Part shown: piece after piece, positions 18,379-27,349 of the stretch | Layout: each line of letters starts with the position of its first letter | How positions within the stretch are numbered: position 1 is the first letter of the stretch | Assembly (NCBI GenBank): GCA_019745395.1 | Contig: JAIETG010000002.1 | Coordinates: forward strand, 1 to 64,000 | DNA from: Rhabdochlamydiaceae bacterium | GTDB taxonomy: Bacteria > Chlamydiota > Chlamydiia > Chlamydiales > Rhabdochlamydiaceae | Length of the DNA stretch: 64,000 nt | Direction of reading: 5' to 3' | Made by a program: the position numbers and the translations under genes | The notes under the pieces: model-generated | The model's database searches: none | Told to the model about the DNA's origin: nothing | What the model saw: only the letters and a program-made list of their open reading frames with translations

Positions 18379-20029
18379 ATTATTTTTACAGCTTATTAGT
18401 TTTCTTTGTGTAGCTTTAGGGCAGCCGGCCTGGGTCTCTTGGTTGGGCCCTTTAGCTGCGTCTGTAGGTTTTGCTTTGCATTGGCGTGCTTTGGATGGGC
18501 TTCCCAAGGAGGTCGCACGGAGGTATTCCTTTCTTTGGTTTTTTTGTGTTCAGCTATTTCAGTTATCCTGGATGGTGAGTTTTGAATACTTGGGAATTTT
18601 CATTTTCTTTGTTTATCTTGCCCTAGCGATAGGGATGGGGCTGCAATTTGCTCTGATGACAACAGTTTTGATTCGAAGCTCGTCTTTTCAGTGGTTTACT
18701 TTTTGTGCAATAGCAGGTTTTTGGACTCTAATGGAGTGGGTTCGCTTGCAGATCCTTTGTGGGTTTGCCTTCAATTTTGTGGGTGTGTCTTTAAGTTGCT
18801 ATGTATGGCCTTTGCAGATGGCATCTTTATTTGGTCTTTTGGGGATGTCGTTTTGGGTAATTCTTACAAATTTGATGGCTTGGAAGGCCTTTCGTTTGCG
18901 TACTTGGAAAGAATGGGTTTTGATAGCTCTTTGTCCTTATGTATTCGGCTGTTTTCATGTTTGGTATCAGGATCTACAATCAAAAGAAAATCTACAGAAA
19001 ATTTCCACTTTGCTCGTTCAGCCGGCTTTGCCGCTATCTCAAAAATACTGTTTGAAAGGAAGGGAATCTGAGTTTTTGCCGCCCAGAAGACAATGGGAGA
19101 AAATAGTGCAGTCTATTTCTTCTAATCAAGATAAGTTATTGGATTTGTTGGTGTTTCCTGAGGCGGTTTTGCCGTGGGGTTTGGATTTTTATGGGTATAC
19201 GTTGGAAGAAGTTAATTCATTGTTTGAGCGATATTTTGGAGTGAGAATACGGGTAAATCTTCCTCCTCTGACAAGGCCATTTTATGAAGAGGGGCGTGTT
19301 TCTAATGCTTATTGTATGCAAATGCTTTCCAATCTTTTTCAAGCTCCAGTAATAGGAGGGTTGGACTATGAGGAGAAGTCTGGGCTTTTTTTTAATTCGG
19401 CTTTTTATTTTGAGCCGGGGTCGACGTTGCCTCCTTTGAGGTACGATAAAAGGGTTCTTTTGCCTTTGGCAGAGTATATGCCTTGTTCGTGGTTGGTGTT
19501 TTTGAGTCGTATGTATGGAATTGAAGATTTTTTTCAGTCTGGAAAGGACTCTAAGGTTTGGGGGGCATATAAGATTTCTCCTTCAATTTGTTATGAGGAG
19601 TTGTTTTCTTCTATTATGAGAGATGGAAGATTGAAGGGGGCCCAGCTTTTTGTAAATCTTACCAATGATGGATGGTATCCATTCTCTAGGCTTCCTTTGC
19701 AGCATTTTTCTCAAGGGCTAATTCGTTCAGTGGAAAATGGAGTTCCACTAGTGAGAGCTTGTAATACGGGGGTGACTGCAGCTGTGGATAGCTTGGGTAG
19801 GGTTGTGCGGAAGTTGGAAGACGCTGAAGGTCGGGTAGAGAATGTCTCTGGTTGCTTGTTTGTTGAAGTGCCAAGAAGGGGGCATATGACGCTTTTTTCT
19901 TTTTTTGGCCACATTCCTTTGCTTCTGGTGTGTGTCCTATTTGTAGGTGTTGCTATAGGGAAGGAGTGGTCGTTTTTTCGTAGAAGAGCTTTAGAAATAG
20001 GGCTTGATGAAAATGAGCAAAGAAGGTAA
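18371..20029 (+). CDS. lnt: Apolipoprotein N-acyltransferase
   Basis: 552 residues. About six N-terminal transmembrane helices, then a nitrilase-like periplasmic domain with catalytic Glu in VFPEAVLPW, Lys in RYDKRVLLPLAEYMP and Cys in PSICYEELFSS, and a final membrane helix (LLLVCVLFVGVAIG). It adds the third acyl chain to lipoproteins in the inner membrane. The GTG start overlaps the DoxX-like gene. It heads the lipid A cluster lpxC-fabZ-lpxA-fmt, the same order as in Chlamydia (where it was called cutE). Confidence 0.94.
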   Translation: MTKLFLQLISFLCVALGQPAWVSWLGPLAASVGFALHWRALDGLPKEVARRYSFLWFFCVQLFQLSWMVSFEYLGIFIFFVYLALAIGMGLQFALMTTVLIRSSSFQWFTFCAIAGFWTLMEWVRLQILCGFAFNFVGVSLSCYVWPLQMASLFGLLGMSFWVILTNLMAWKAFRLRTWKEWVLIALCPYVFGCFHVWYQDLQSKENLQKISTLLVQPALPLSQKYCLKGRESEFLPPRRQWEKIVQSISSNQDKLLDLLVFPEAVLPWGLDFYGYTLEEVNSLFERYFGVRIRVNLPPLTRPFYEEGRVSNAYCMQMLSNLFQAPVIGGLDYEEKSGLFFNSAFYFEPGSTLPPLRYDKRVLLPLAEYMPCSWLVFLSRMYGIEDFFQSGKDSKVWGAYKISPSICYEELFSSIMRDGRLKGAQLFVNLTNDGWYPFSRLPLQHFSQGLIRSVENGVPLVRACNTGVTAAVDSLGRVVRKLEDAEGRVENVSGCLFVEVPRRGHMTLFSFFGHIPLLLVCVLFVGVAIGKEWSFFRRRALEIGLDENEQRR

Positions 20030-20098
20030 TTTTGTCCCCTAATTAGTGGTTTGATTTTAGGGGAACTATGCATTTCAATATTAAAATAGAGGTGTTTT

Positions 20099-20998
20099 TT
20101 GTCTCTTATTGATAAAGCTGCTTTAGATACGACCTGCTTTAGCGGGAAAAAAAGAAAGGCCCGAACTCTTTTGAGAGAAGTCTTCGCCACGGGAAAAGGA
20201 CTTTTTACCGGCGTGGAAGCAAAAATAACTTTACTTCCCGCCCCTGTTGGGTCTGGAATTGTTTTTCAAAGAATGGACCTTCCTGAATCTCCTCAATTTC
20301 GAGCTCATCTCAATCTAGTTCAGGGAACCCCGCGTTGCACTATAATAGGAAATGACCTTTTTTCAGTTCAAACTGTAGAGCATCTTCTCGCAGCTCTGGC
20401 GGCATATCAAATAGACAATGTACGAATTCAACTGACAGGTCCTGAGGTGCCTATTTTTGATGGAAGTTCGTTGATGTTTATTCAGATGCTTCGAGACTCT
20501 GGATGTGTTGAGCAAGAAGAAGAGAAATTAATCTATGAGCTAACTGGTCCGATTTCTTGTGTGAAAAATGACGCGCTTTTGATTGCTCTTCCTTCTGAGG
20601 AATGGAAAATTAGCTATACATTGCATTATCCTCACGATTCGTGCATTGGCACTCAATTTTATTCAGCGACGGTTACTCAAGACTTTTTTGAGCGAGATAT
20701 TGCTCCTTGTAGAACTTTTTCTGTCTACGAAGAGGTTGCGCCTCTCATTGAAAAAGGACTGTTAAAGGGGGGAAGTTTGGAAAATGCTATAGTTATTAAA
20801 AATAATCAAGTAATGAATCCTGGTGGACTTCGCTTCCCAGATGAGATGGTCCGTCATAAAATTTTAGATATGATCGGCGATTTATACTTGATGGGTATTT
20901 CTTTTTCTGCGCATATTGTAGCGATCCGTTCAGGACATTGCATGAACAATTTACTTGCCCGTGCATTATTCAAGCACTTTAAAGAGGGAGAGATATAA
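20099..20998 (+). CDS. lpxC: UDP-3-O-acyl-N-acetylglucosamine deacetylase
   Basis: 299 residues, the committed step of lipid A synthesis. Zinc ligands are visible as His in QTVEHLLAAL and the HKILDMIGD pair (His and Asp); the catalytic His is in RSGHCMNN. The start is a TTG at 20099, preceded by AGAGGTG; no in-frame ATG lies before conserved sequence. N-terminal residues 1-22 are unusually basic compared with other LpxC proteins. Six bases separate its end from fabZ. Confidence 0.95.
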   Translation: MSLIDKAALDTTCFSGKKRKARTLLREVFATGKGLFTGVEAKITLLPAPVGSGIVFQRMDLPESPQFRAHLNLVQGTPRCTIIGNDLFSVQTVEHLLAALAAYQIDNVRIQLTGPEVPIFDGSSLMFIQMLRDSGCVEQEEEKLIYELTGPISCVKNDALLIALPSEEWKISYTLHYPHDSCIGTQFYSATVTQDFFERDIAPCRTFSVYEEVAPLIEKGLLKGGSLENAIVIKNNQVMNPGGLRFPDEMVRHKILDMIGDLYLMGISFSAHIVAIRSGHCMNNLLARALFKHFKEGEI

Positions 20999-21003
20999 TC
21001 ATA

Positions 21004-21465
21004 GTGGAAACTCCAAAGAATTCCGTAGTATTTAACGTGAAAGAAATTTTAAATATTTTGCCACATCGCTACCCGTTTTTATTGGTAGATAAGGTTGTGC
21101 ATCTGGATTTAGAAGAAAATTTGATTATCGCACAAAAAAACGTCACAATGAATGAGCAATTTTTTCAGGGGCATTTTCCGGATGCTCCTATCATGCCTGG
21201 AGTTCTGATTTTAGAAGCTCTTGCGCAAGCGGGGGGCATTTTAGTGCATCAAAAAGGGTATGGTCACAAGATTGCGTTGCTGCTAAATATCAGTAATGCA
21301 AAATTTCGTAAACCTGTTACTCCTGGCGACGTATTGATGCTTGAGGGAAAGGGAATACATATAAGTAATAAAGGTGGAAAAGTGGCTGCTCGCGCTTTGG
21401 TTAACGAACAGATTGCTGTTGAGGCGGAAATTTCTTTTGTTTTACTAGATCGAAAACAACTTTAA
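21004..21465 (+). CDS. fabZ: (3R)-hydroxyacyl-ACP dehydratase
   Basis: 153 residues, hot-dog fold. Catalytic His in LPHRYPFLLVDKV and catalytic Glu in the central helix GVLILEALAQAGG, preceded by GHFPDAPIMPG. It dehydrates beta-hydroxyacyl-ACP in fatty acid elongation and so competes with LpxA for hydroxyacyl-ACP, which explains its place between lpxC and lpxA. The start is GTG. Confidence 0.96.
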   Translation: METPKNSVVFNVKEILNILPHRYPFLLVDKVVHLDLEENLIIAQKNVTMNEQFFQGHFPDAPIMPGVLILEALAQAGGILVHQKGYGHKIALLLNISNAKFRKPVTPGDVLMLEGKGIHISNKGGKVAARALVNEQIAVEAEISFVLLDRKQL

Positions 21466-21497
21466 TGACAATAAAATAACTTATACACAGAGAATAG

Positions 21498-22349
21498 ATG
21501 CAAATGTCTAATATACACCCTACTGCGATAGTAGAATCCGGTGCAAAACTGGGAAAAAATGTTACAATAGAAGCTTATGCTGTTGTAAAAGGTTCAGTAA
21601 CTCTAGAAGATAATGTAGTCATCAAATCTTTTGCTTATATTGATGGTTATACAACAATCGGTGAAGGAACGGTTATTTGGCCCTCTGCAAGTATAGGTAC
21701 TAAAACCCAGGATCTGAAGTTCCAGGGAGAAAAAACATATGTCAATATTGGCAAAAACTGTGAAATTCGAGAGTTTGTCACGATCAACTCCTCTTGCCAG
21801 GAAGGATCTGTCGTCAAGGTTGGAGATCGTTGCTTGATAATGGCCTATTGTCATGTTGCGCATAATTGTGAAATTGGCAATCAAGTGATAATGGCCAATG
21901 GTGCTATGTTGGCAGGGCATGTGGTTGTGGAAGATTATGCTATTATTGGAGGGATGACTCCTATTCATCAATTTTGTCGTATTGGGCGCAATGCGATGGT
22001 TGGTGGATTAAGTCGAGTTTCTCACGATGTGCCTCCTTATACAATTGGAGCAGGTTCCCCTTATAAGGTCGGGGGGCTAAATCTTATTGGTTTAAAGAGG
22101 CGGGGGTTTTCTTTAGAGGAGAGAAAGGCTATTCACTTAGCATTTAAGCTTACTTATCGCTCTGATCTAAGTCTTGTTGATGCGTTAGAGGCTATACAAA
22201 AACAGGTTCCGATGAACGAGCATGTGTCTCATTGGTTGTCTTTTTGTCGTCTTTCTAAGAGAGGTCTTATTGGGTTGCATAACTCTGAAGTTTCCTTGCA
22301 AGAAGAAGAGATAGATGAGTTGGAGGAAGTTCTAAAAGAAAAAGTGTAA
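21498..22349 (+). CDS. lpxA: UDP-N-acetylglucosamine acyltransferase
   Basis: 283 residues. The N-terminal two thirds is a left-handed beta helix of hexapeptide repeats (for example NVVIKSFAYIDG, AIIGGMTPIHQFCRIG); catalytic His is in YCHVAHNC. The C-terminal helical domain includes GLNLIGLKRRGFS. It starts lipid A synthesis by acylating UDP-GlcNAc. Two in-frame ATGs, 6 nt apart, could serve as the start. Confidence 0.96.
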   Translation: MQMSNIHPTAIVESGAKLGKNVTIEAYAVVKGSVTLEDNVVIKSFAYIDGYTTIGEGTVIWPSASIGTKTQDLKFQGEKTYVNIGKNCEIREFVTINSSCQEGSVVKVGDRCLIMAYCHVAHNCEIGNQVIMANGAMLAGHVVVEDYAIIGGMTPIHQFCRIGRNAMVGGLSRVSHDVPPYTIGAGSPYKVGGLNLIGLKRRGFSLEERKAIHLAFKLTYRSDLSLVDALEAIQKQVPMNEHVSHWLSFCRLSKRGLIGLHNSEVSLQEEEIDELEEVLKEKV

Positions 22350-22369
22350 TTTTTTTTTTGGGAAATAAG

Positions 22370-23308
22370 ATGAAGATTGTTTTTTTTGGAACGTCCCGTT
22401 TTTCTGCTGAGATTTTAGCTTTTTTAAAAACACTTCCTTGTGAAATTGTTGCTATTGTAACGCGGACTGATAAGCCTAGGGGGAGAGATCTTAAGTGTCA
22501 GGCATCCCCTGTAAAGCAAAAAGCTCTAGAAATTTTTCCAAACATTCCTTTGTTTCAACCAGAAAAAGCCTCTACAGATGATTTTTGTGAGGAGCTTAGG
22601 GCTTTTCAAGCGGATCTTTTTCTTGTGGTCGCTTATGGGGAAATTTTAAGAGCTAATATTCTTTCTTTACCATCTCGTGCTTGTATTAATATTCACACCA
22701 GCTTGCTTCCGAAATATAGAGGTGCAGCCCCTATTCAAAGATGTTTGATGCAAGGGGAGTCTGTTTCAGGGGTTACTTTTATGGAGATGGCTTTGAAAAT
22801 GGACGCTGGGGATATTTTGTTGCAGCAGGAGGTTCCAATTTCTTCTCAAATGGATAATGTTTCTTTGGAAAGCGCCCTTTTGCTTGCATCTCTAGAAAGA
22901 CTTCCTGAGTTTTTGGAGCATTTTGATTCGTACTATGCAAAGAGACAGGTGCAAAACGAGGATTTGGTTACTTTTGCTGCTAAAATCTTTCCAGAGGACT
23001 GCCTCCTAGATGCATCTAAAAGTGCAGAAGTTTTGCAAAATCAAATTAGAGGATTAGCTCCTTCTCCTGGGGCTTATGTTCTTCTTCAATTAGGTTCTCA
23101 AGTAAAGAGATTAAAAATTTTAACAAGTCGTGTTTTTCAAGAAAAAAGCGGTCGAGAAGTTGGATCCTTGTGGGTAGAAAATTCTTCTTTATATATGGCT
23201 GTAGGTGAAGGTTTTCTAGAGTTTTTAGAGGTGCAGTTAGAGGGGAAGAAAGCGATGAAAGTAGAAGAGTTTTTAAGAGGAATGCCAAAACATTTTTCTA
23301 TAGTCTGA
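22370..23308 (+). CDS. fmt: Methionyl-tRNA formyltransferase
   Basis: 312 residues from the ATG at 22370 (MKIVFFGTSRFSAEI), preferred to a TTG at 22358 that would add MGNK. Catalytic motif INIHTSLLPKYRGAAPIQR, with the upstream VVAYGEIL segment and a C-terminal OB-like domain. It formylates initiator Met-tRNA using 10-formyl-tetrahydrofolate, which depends on folate supply. It closes the lipid A cluster, as in Chlamydia. Confidence 0.95.
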   Translation: MKIVFFGTSRFSAEILAFLKTLPCEIVAIVTRTDKPRGRDLKCQASPVKQKALEIFPNIPLFQPEKASTDDFCEELRAFQADLFLVVAYGEILRANILSLPSRACINIHTSLLPKYRGAAPIQRCLMQGESVSGVTFMEMALKMDAGDILLQQEVPISSQMDNVSLESALLLASLERLPEFLEHFDSYYAKRQVQNEDLVTFAAKIFPEDCLLDASKSAEVLQNQIRGLAPSPGAYVLLQLGSQVKRLKILTSRVFQEKSGREVGSLWVENSSLYMAVGEGFLEFLEVQLEGKKAMKVEEFLRGMPKHFSIV

Positions 23309-23395
23309 AGTCTTCTTTTATTCTTTTACTTAAAAATACGGTTAAGATATGCTCTTTGCTTCTTAACAGTAAAAACTTTAACTCAAGGTGCAATC

Positions 23396-24160
23396 ATGAC
23401 ATCGACTATCAATTCTGCAGTGCCTGCTTTTTCGGCATCTGCAAATCATCTGCAATCACAGGTAAATGGAGAAAAGAAAACGCGAAACCATTTGGCATTC
23501 TTTAATAAAGAATTTGCTGTAGGTGCGGGGCTTTTTTCAGATTTAGGTAATAGTTTCAGGTTAGCAAATGCTTGGACGGAATTTGCTACTGGGCATATTA
23601 CGGAATCTTCTCAGAAGATGGTGAATGCGGGAGGAATGCTTAAGAATTTAACTACAGCTCTAGAGGGGCCAAGGAATTTTGATGCGACAGTACAAGATTG
23701 GTCCAAAATGCGAAAGTCAGGGACTCTTGGAAGTGTTGTTAACTTTTTTGCCTCCTTTGCTATAATGTCTAAAAGTTTTTATGAGGGTATGGAGCTTCTG
23801 GCTCTACGCTTCTCTATTCTTCCAGTTAAGATTCTCGATGGAATTAAGCCTTTAAGTCCAGCTGGGACTTTTGCTTATGCTACTAGAGAAGTTGTTACGA
23901 AACAGATTCCTGATCTTTGTGAAAATTGGGGAACTAAAGAGTCTACTTCAACTTTGTTGAGGATGGGTAAATGTGTCGCCTTAGTTGCTGTTGGAGCTCT
24001 TTCGTTAATTTCGATGTTTTTTCAGCCTATCTGTGCTAATTGGGTATTTCCTGTGCTTTTAACAGTTTCTTTGACTTGTTCGGTTTCTTATAAGTTTTTC
24101 GATCACCTAATGCTTCCTGAGCATTCTCACAAATTACAAGATAGGGGTATAATAGTATGA
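23396..24160 (+). CDS. Inclusion-membrane-like protein (position of CT529/Cap1)
   Basis: 254 residues, no signal peptide. The first 30 residues are rich in Ser, Ala, Asn and Thr (MTSTINSAVPAFSASANHLQ), a composition common at the N-terminus of type III secretion substrates. A bilobed hydrophobic segment lies near the C-terminus (about 195-235: CVALVAVGALSLISMFF then VFPVLLTVSLTCSVSY), the hallmark of chlamydial Inc proteins. It lies between fmt and rplC, where CT529 (Cap1) is found in C. trachomatis (from memory). The stop overlaps the start of the next, related gene (ATGA). Function at the host interface is inferred from topology and position. Confidence 0.65.
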   Translation: MTSTINSAVPAFSASANHLQSQVNGEKKTRNHLAFFNKEFAVGAGLFSDLGNSFRLANAWTEFATGHITESSQKMVNAGGMLKNLTTALEGPRNFDATVQDWSKMRKSGTLGSVVNFFASFAIMSKSFYEGMELLALRFSILPVKILDGIKPLSPAGTFAYATREVVTKQIPDLCENWGTKESTSTLLRMGKCVALVAVGALSLISMFFQPICANWVFPVLLTVSLTCSVSYKFFDHLMLPEHSHKLQDRGIIV

Positions 24161-24915
24161 CACAATCTATTCAAAATAATCCGAGTCTAAGAGGCGTCTC
24201 TTGCTGCGCTTCTCAGGATCATGCGGAGCCTGTAGCGAAACGTGAAGATTCTTCGTTGGTTAAGAGGATTTCTTCTTTTATGCAAGGAATGGTTGAGTAT
24301 ACGGCTGAAGTGTTATTGGATTGGGGTCGTGGTACTGACTATGTGTGTCAATGGATTGGTTACTCCGGCGCTTCTAGTTCTGTTAAGAGCTCTGCTGAGC
24401 GAGTTAAAGGTGTGACAGATCGCTTCAATCTTTTTGGAGTGTTCTGTGAGATGACGACAGCGACAAGAGATATCATGACTAAGCAAGCGGAAAATGTTTC
24501 GCAAGCTGTGAATCTTGTGGGTGGATATATTGCATCTACTGCTGAATTCAGTGGACGCTTGGCGGACATGAACATTATAAGTGTCAGTAAAGAGGTGTCC
24601 TCATCTGTGGGTACTCTTGGTGCTTTTGCTGAAGCTTCTTTGGGGGCTAATGGAATTCGTGAAGGAGTGCAAGATATTAGAGAAGGGAAGTCTGTTTCAG
24701 GGGCTATGCTCAAGATAGCGAAAAATATATCTCTCTTGGCTATTGGTACGTTTTCAATCATTGCCGCGGGCTTTGTTACTTTGGCAGCTAGCTTTCCGAA
24801 GTTGTCTGTATGTCTTTTGACTGCAGCAACGGCGTATCTGGCGTTGAAGGTGGCTCAGCGCTTTCATGAAGCTTTAGCGGTCTCTCCTCCTCCAGGACTT
24901 GCTCATTCTGTGTAA
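24157..24915 (+). CDS. Second inclusion-membrane-like protein, probable paralogue of the gene before it
   Basis: 252 residues. Like its neighbour it has no signal peptide, a polar N-terminus (MTQSIQNNPSLRGVSCCASQ) and a bilobed hydrophobic region near the C-terminus (about 192-235: ISLLAIGTFSIIAAGFVTLAA and LSVCLLTAATAYLALKV). The stretch around GAMLKIAKNISLLAIGTFS lines up with STLLRMGKCVALVAVGALS in the first protein, suggesting tandem duplication. A middle helical region (about 85-180) could form coiled coils. A strong terminator follows, so the pair forms its own transcription unit after fmt. Confidence 0.62.
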   Translation: MTQSIQNNPSLRGVSCCASQDHAEPVAKREDSSLVKRISSFMQGMVEYTAEVLLDWGRGTDYVCQWIGYSGASSSVKSSAERVKGVTDRFNLFGVFCEMTTATRDIMTKQAENVSQAVNLVGGYIASTAEFSGRLADMNIISVSKEVSSSVGTLGAFAEASLGANGIREGVQDIREGKSVSGAMLKIAKNISLLAIGTFSIIAAGFVTLAASFPKLSVCLLTAATAYLALKVAQRFHEALAVSPPPGLAHSV

Positions 24916-24940
24916 GTAGTGCTGCTTTTGTAGAATTTGA

Positions 24941-24982
24941 AAAAAACTCCTTTTTGCTGATGAGGCAAAAAGGAGTTTTTTT
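24941..24982 (+). terminator. Strong intrinsic terminator
   Basis: AAAAAACTCCTTTTTGC (24941-24957) pairs over 17 bp with GCAAAAAGGAGTTTTTT (24965-24981), with a 7-nt loop TGATGAG and a run of seven T's. It ends the pair of inclusion-membrane-like genes. It also carries A's on its left side and could act in both directions. Confidence 0.88.
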
Positions 24983-25008
24983 ATAGAGCCTTAATCAAAA
25001 GGAAGTGG

Positions 25009-25422
25009 ATGTTTTTTCGGGAATGGTTTGTTGTGTTTTTTGTCGCTTGCTTTATTGGCGTTATTTTCCTTTCTCAGGTGTTTTCGTGTAAGTTAATGCC
25101 TTTGGGTTCCTGTAGGGCTGTAAATCCTCCGAAAATTGAGGTTCAGGTGTCGGGGGCTGTTCAGAGGCCGGGGGTATATGAAGTGGAGTTGGGGTCGACT
25201 TTGCAGTCGATTCTGGGGTTGGCAAGGCTTAAGAAAAGCGCTGATAGGAGTGCTTTGTATCTGAAGAAAAAAGTGTTGGGCTCTTGCTCAATAATAGTTC
25301 CTGAAAAAAAATGTAGAAAAAGCAAGAAAAAAAAGCCTGACTCTAGTAGTATGGCTCCCACGTCCTATGCGGACGAGAACGCTAGAAACCTCTCAAAAGC
25401 TACCGAGAATATCTGCGCTTGA
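25009..25422 (+). CDS. Membrane-anchored SLBB/ComEA-N-like protein
   Basis: 137 residues. A single N-terminal hydrophobic segment (residues 5-25, FVVFFVACFIGVIFLS) is followed by an SLBB-like domain: IEVQVSGAVQRPGVYEVELG and STLQSILGLARL. The SLBB fold is found in polysaccharide export proteins and in the N-terminal part of ComEA. The C-terminal 45 residues are basic and low in complexity (CRKSKKKKPDSSS) and there is no helix-hairpin-helix DNA-binding domain. AAGGAAG precedes the ATG. Likely a periplasm-facing membrane protein; partner unknown. Confidence 0.62.
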   Translation: MFFREWFVVFFVACFIGVIFLSQVFSCKLMPLGSCRAVNPPKIEVQVSGAVQRPGVYEVELGSTLQSILGLARLKKSADRSALYLKKKVLGSCSIIVPEKKCRKSKKKKPDSSSMAPTSYADENARNLSKATENICA

Positions 25423-25621
25423 GGTGTCTCACGGAATTTTTGATTGTGCAAAAATCAACTTTTTTGATAGCCTTTCCGCTTTAGCCTTTTGGTGGGGTAT
25501 TTTACATACAACAAACGCAGCTTACAAATCAGAATGTGAGCTTGTTTTTGAGTAGATCTCAGCGAAATGCGAAAAGTAAACAGTCTTAAAATAGCGAATT
25601 ATTAGTTGGAATAAGGTGAAT

Positions 25622-26284
25622 ATGAGCCTAACTTTAATGGGAAAGAAAAAGGGGATGACCCAGGTGTTTGATGACAAAGGTAATGTTGTCGTCTGCACGG
25701 TGATCCATGCTGAGCCGAATGTCGTTGCGCAGGTTCTGACAAAAGAAAAAGCGGGGTATTCTGCGATTCAGCTCGCCGCTTTTAAAGCGTCTGCTTCGAA
25801 AAAGAAGAATATTGCTAAACCTCAAAGAGATCAGTTCGCGAAGAAGAATCTTGAGCCTTATCGAAAGATGAAGGAAACTCGGGTCGCGGATACTGCTCCG
25901 TATGCAGAGGGTCAGTTGATTGGTGTAGAGCATTTTTCTGATTGTGTTTTTGTTGATGTGGCAGGAGTTTCTAAGGGCAAGGGGTATCAAGGGGTAATGA
26001 AGCGACATAATTTCGCTGGAGGCCCTGCTGCTCACGGTTCTGGATTCCACCGTCACGGAGGATCTTGTGGTATGAGAAGTACTCCAGGAAGATGTCTACC
26101 CGGCCAGAAGAAAGCTGGACGTATGGGTGGAGAAAAAGTGACTGTACAAAATTTGAAAGTAGTGAAGGTGGATGTGGAGAGACAGGTTCTTCTCGTAGAG
26201 GGTGCCATTCCGGGTGCTAGAGAATCTATCGTTTGCATCGCTAGAGCAACGAAAAAACCTTCTCTCAATGTGAAAAAGAAATAG
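25622..26284 (+). CDS. rplC: 50S ribosomal protein L3
   Basis: 220 residues from the ATG at 25622 (MSLTLMGKKKGMTQVF). A GTG two codons earlier is possible but overlaps the AAGGTG ribosome binding site. The conserved loop that reaches the peptidyl transferase centre is seen in HGSGFHRHGGSCGMRSTPGR. It is the first gene of the ribosomal run; no rpsJ or tuf precedes it, as in Chlamydia. The 190-nt gap upstream probably holds the main promoter of the operon, but I see no unambiguous -35/-10 pair. Confidence 0.96.
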   Translation: MSLTLMGKKKGMTQVFDDKGNVVVCTVIHAEPNVVAQVLTKEKAGYSAIQLAAFKASASKKKNIAKPQRDQFAKKNLEPYRKMKETRVADTAPYAEGQLIGVEHFSDCVFVDVAGVSKGKGYQGVMKRHNFAGGPAAHGSGFHRHGGSCGMRSTPGRCLPGQKKAGRMGGEKVTVQNLKVVKVDVERQVLLVEGAIPGARESIVCIARATKKPSLNVKKK

Positions 26285-26295
26285 AGGTGTGAACT

Positions 26296-27009
26296 GTGGC
26301 TGTAGTCAAAAAGTATAATCTCGGCGGAGACGTGTTGGAGTCAGTAGAAGTGGATGACCAGCTTTTGCAAGTGCTTGCCAATTCGCAAATGATCAAAGAT
26401 TATTTAGTTGCTTATCGTAGAAATCAAAGGCAGTGGTCTGCGAATACAAAAACGCGACCAGAGGTTAGCCATTCTGGCCAAAAGCCTCATCCTCAAAAGG
26501 GAACTGGGCGAGCAAGGCAGGGTTATTTAGGTTCTCCTCAGTATAAAGGGGGAGGAAGGGTTTTTGGACCTAAGCCTAAATTTGATCAGCATATGAAAAG
26601 AAATAAGAAAGAGAAGCAAGCTGTAATCCGATATCTGCTTGCGCAAAAAGTGCAAAATAATCATTTTCATATTCTTTCTGTAAATGATCTTAACGTACCA
26701 AAAACCAAAGCGGTTGTGACTTTCTTGAAGAAGGCTAATCTGCTGCAAAAGAAAGTTCTTTTTGTGGATAGAGGTTTTTGTGAGTTTGAGATTAAAGAAA
26801 CGGATCAAGGATTAGAAGTGCAAGCGGTCGGTGAGTATATGGACCGTGAAGTTTTTATCAGAAGTCTCAGAAATGTTCCTAAGTTGTCTTTTTCCTTGCT
26901 TCCTCATCTGAACGGCTATGATTTAATGTGCTATCAAGAAATCGTTCTTATTGATGGTGCTATGGATGAATTTGTGGGCATGCTAAAGGGAGCGAAGAAC
27001 AATGAATAA
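26296..27009 (+). CDS. rplD: 50S ribosomal protein L4
   Basis: 237 residues from a GTG start, with GAGGT upstream. Conserved KPHPQKGTGRARQG in the extended loop that lines the exit tunnel. It is longer than E. coli L4 (201), with extra residues in the C-terminal half (about 155-190). In E. coli L4 represses its own operon; no equivalent leader structure was evident here. It overlaps rplW by 8 nt. Confidence 0.95.
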   Translation: MAVVKKYNLGGDVLESVEVDDQLLQVLANSQMIKDYLVAYRRNQRQWSANTKTRPEVSHSGQKPHPQKGTGRARQGYLGSPQYKGGGRVFGPKPKFDQHMKRNKKEKQAVIRYLLAQKVQNNHFHILSVNDLNVPKTKAVVTFLKKANLLQKKVLFVDRGFCEFEIKETDQGLEVQAVGEYMDREVFIRSLRNVPKLSFSLLPHLNGYDLMCYQEIVLIDGAMDEFVGMLKGAKNNE

Positions 27010-27343
27010 TAAAAATCCTTACGACGTTATTAAGAGTCGGTACATTACCGAAAAAACTCAAGTTCTTGGCAATCTTCACAAAAGTGAAAGTAATGCCTGT
27101 ACAAAAAAATGCAACACTCCAAAGTACGTGTTTCTAGTGGATAGAAAGGCTAACAAGGTAGAGATTGCAGCAGCCATAGAGTCCATTTATTCAGAGTCTA
27201 AGGTGAAAGTTATCGCTGTGAATACCATCAATTATAAGCAGAAAAAAAAGATGGTAAGAGGGCGGGTTGGTTATAAAGCAGCTTTTAAAAAAGCCATTGT
27301 TACGCTAGAAGCGGGCGATGTAATTGATGAGGGACAAGGGTAA
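27002..27343 (+). CDS. rplW: 50S ribosomal protein L23
   Basis: 113 residues. The N-terminal DVIKSRYITEKTQ and the central YVFLVDRKANKVEIAAAIE strand-helix identify L23, which sits at the tunnel exit and binds trigger factor and SRP. An insertion with two cysteines (SNACTKKCNT, about residues 27-36) precedes the main strand, as in chlamydial L23. The start overlaps rplD. Confidence 0.94.
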   Translation: MNNKNPYDVIKSRYITEKTQVLGNLHKSESNACTKKCNTPKYVFLVDRKANKVEIAAAIESIYSESKVKVIAVNTINYKQKKKMVRGRVGYKAAFKKAIVTLEAGDVIDEGQG

Positions 27344-27349
27344 AGGTAT

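Noticed and set aside
25367-25555. A 62-residue frame between the SLBB gene and rplC
   Set aside because: It overlaps the end of the SLBB gene in another frame, lacks a ribosome binding site and shows no conserved pattern.
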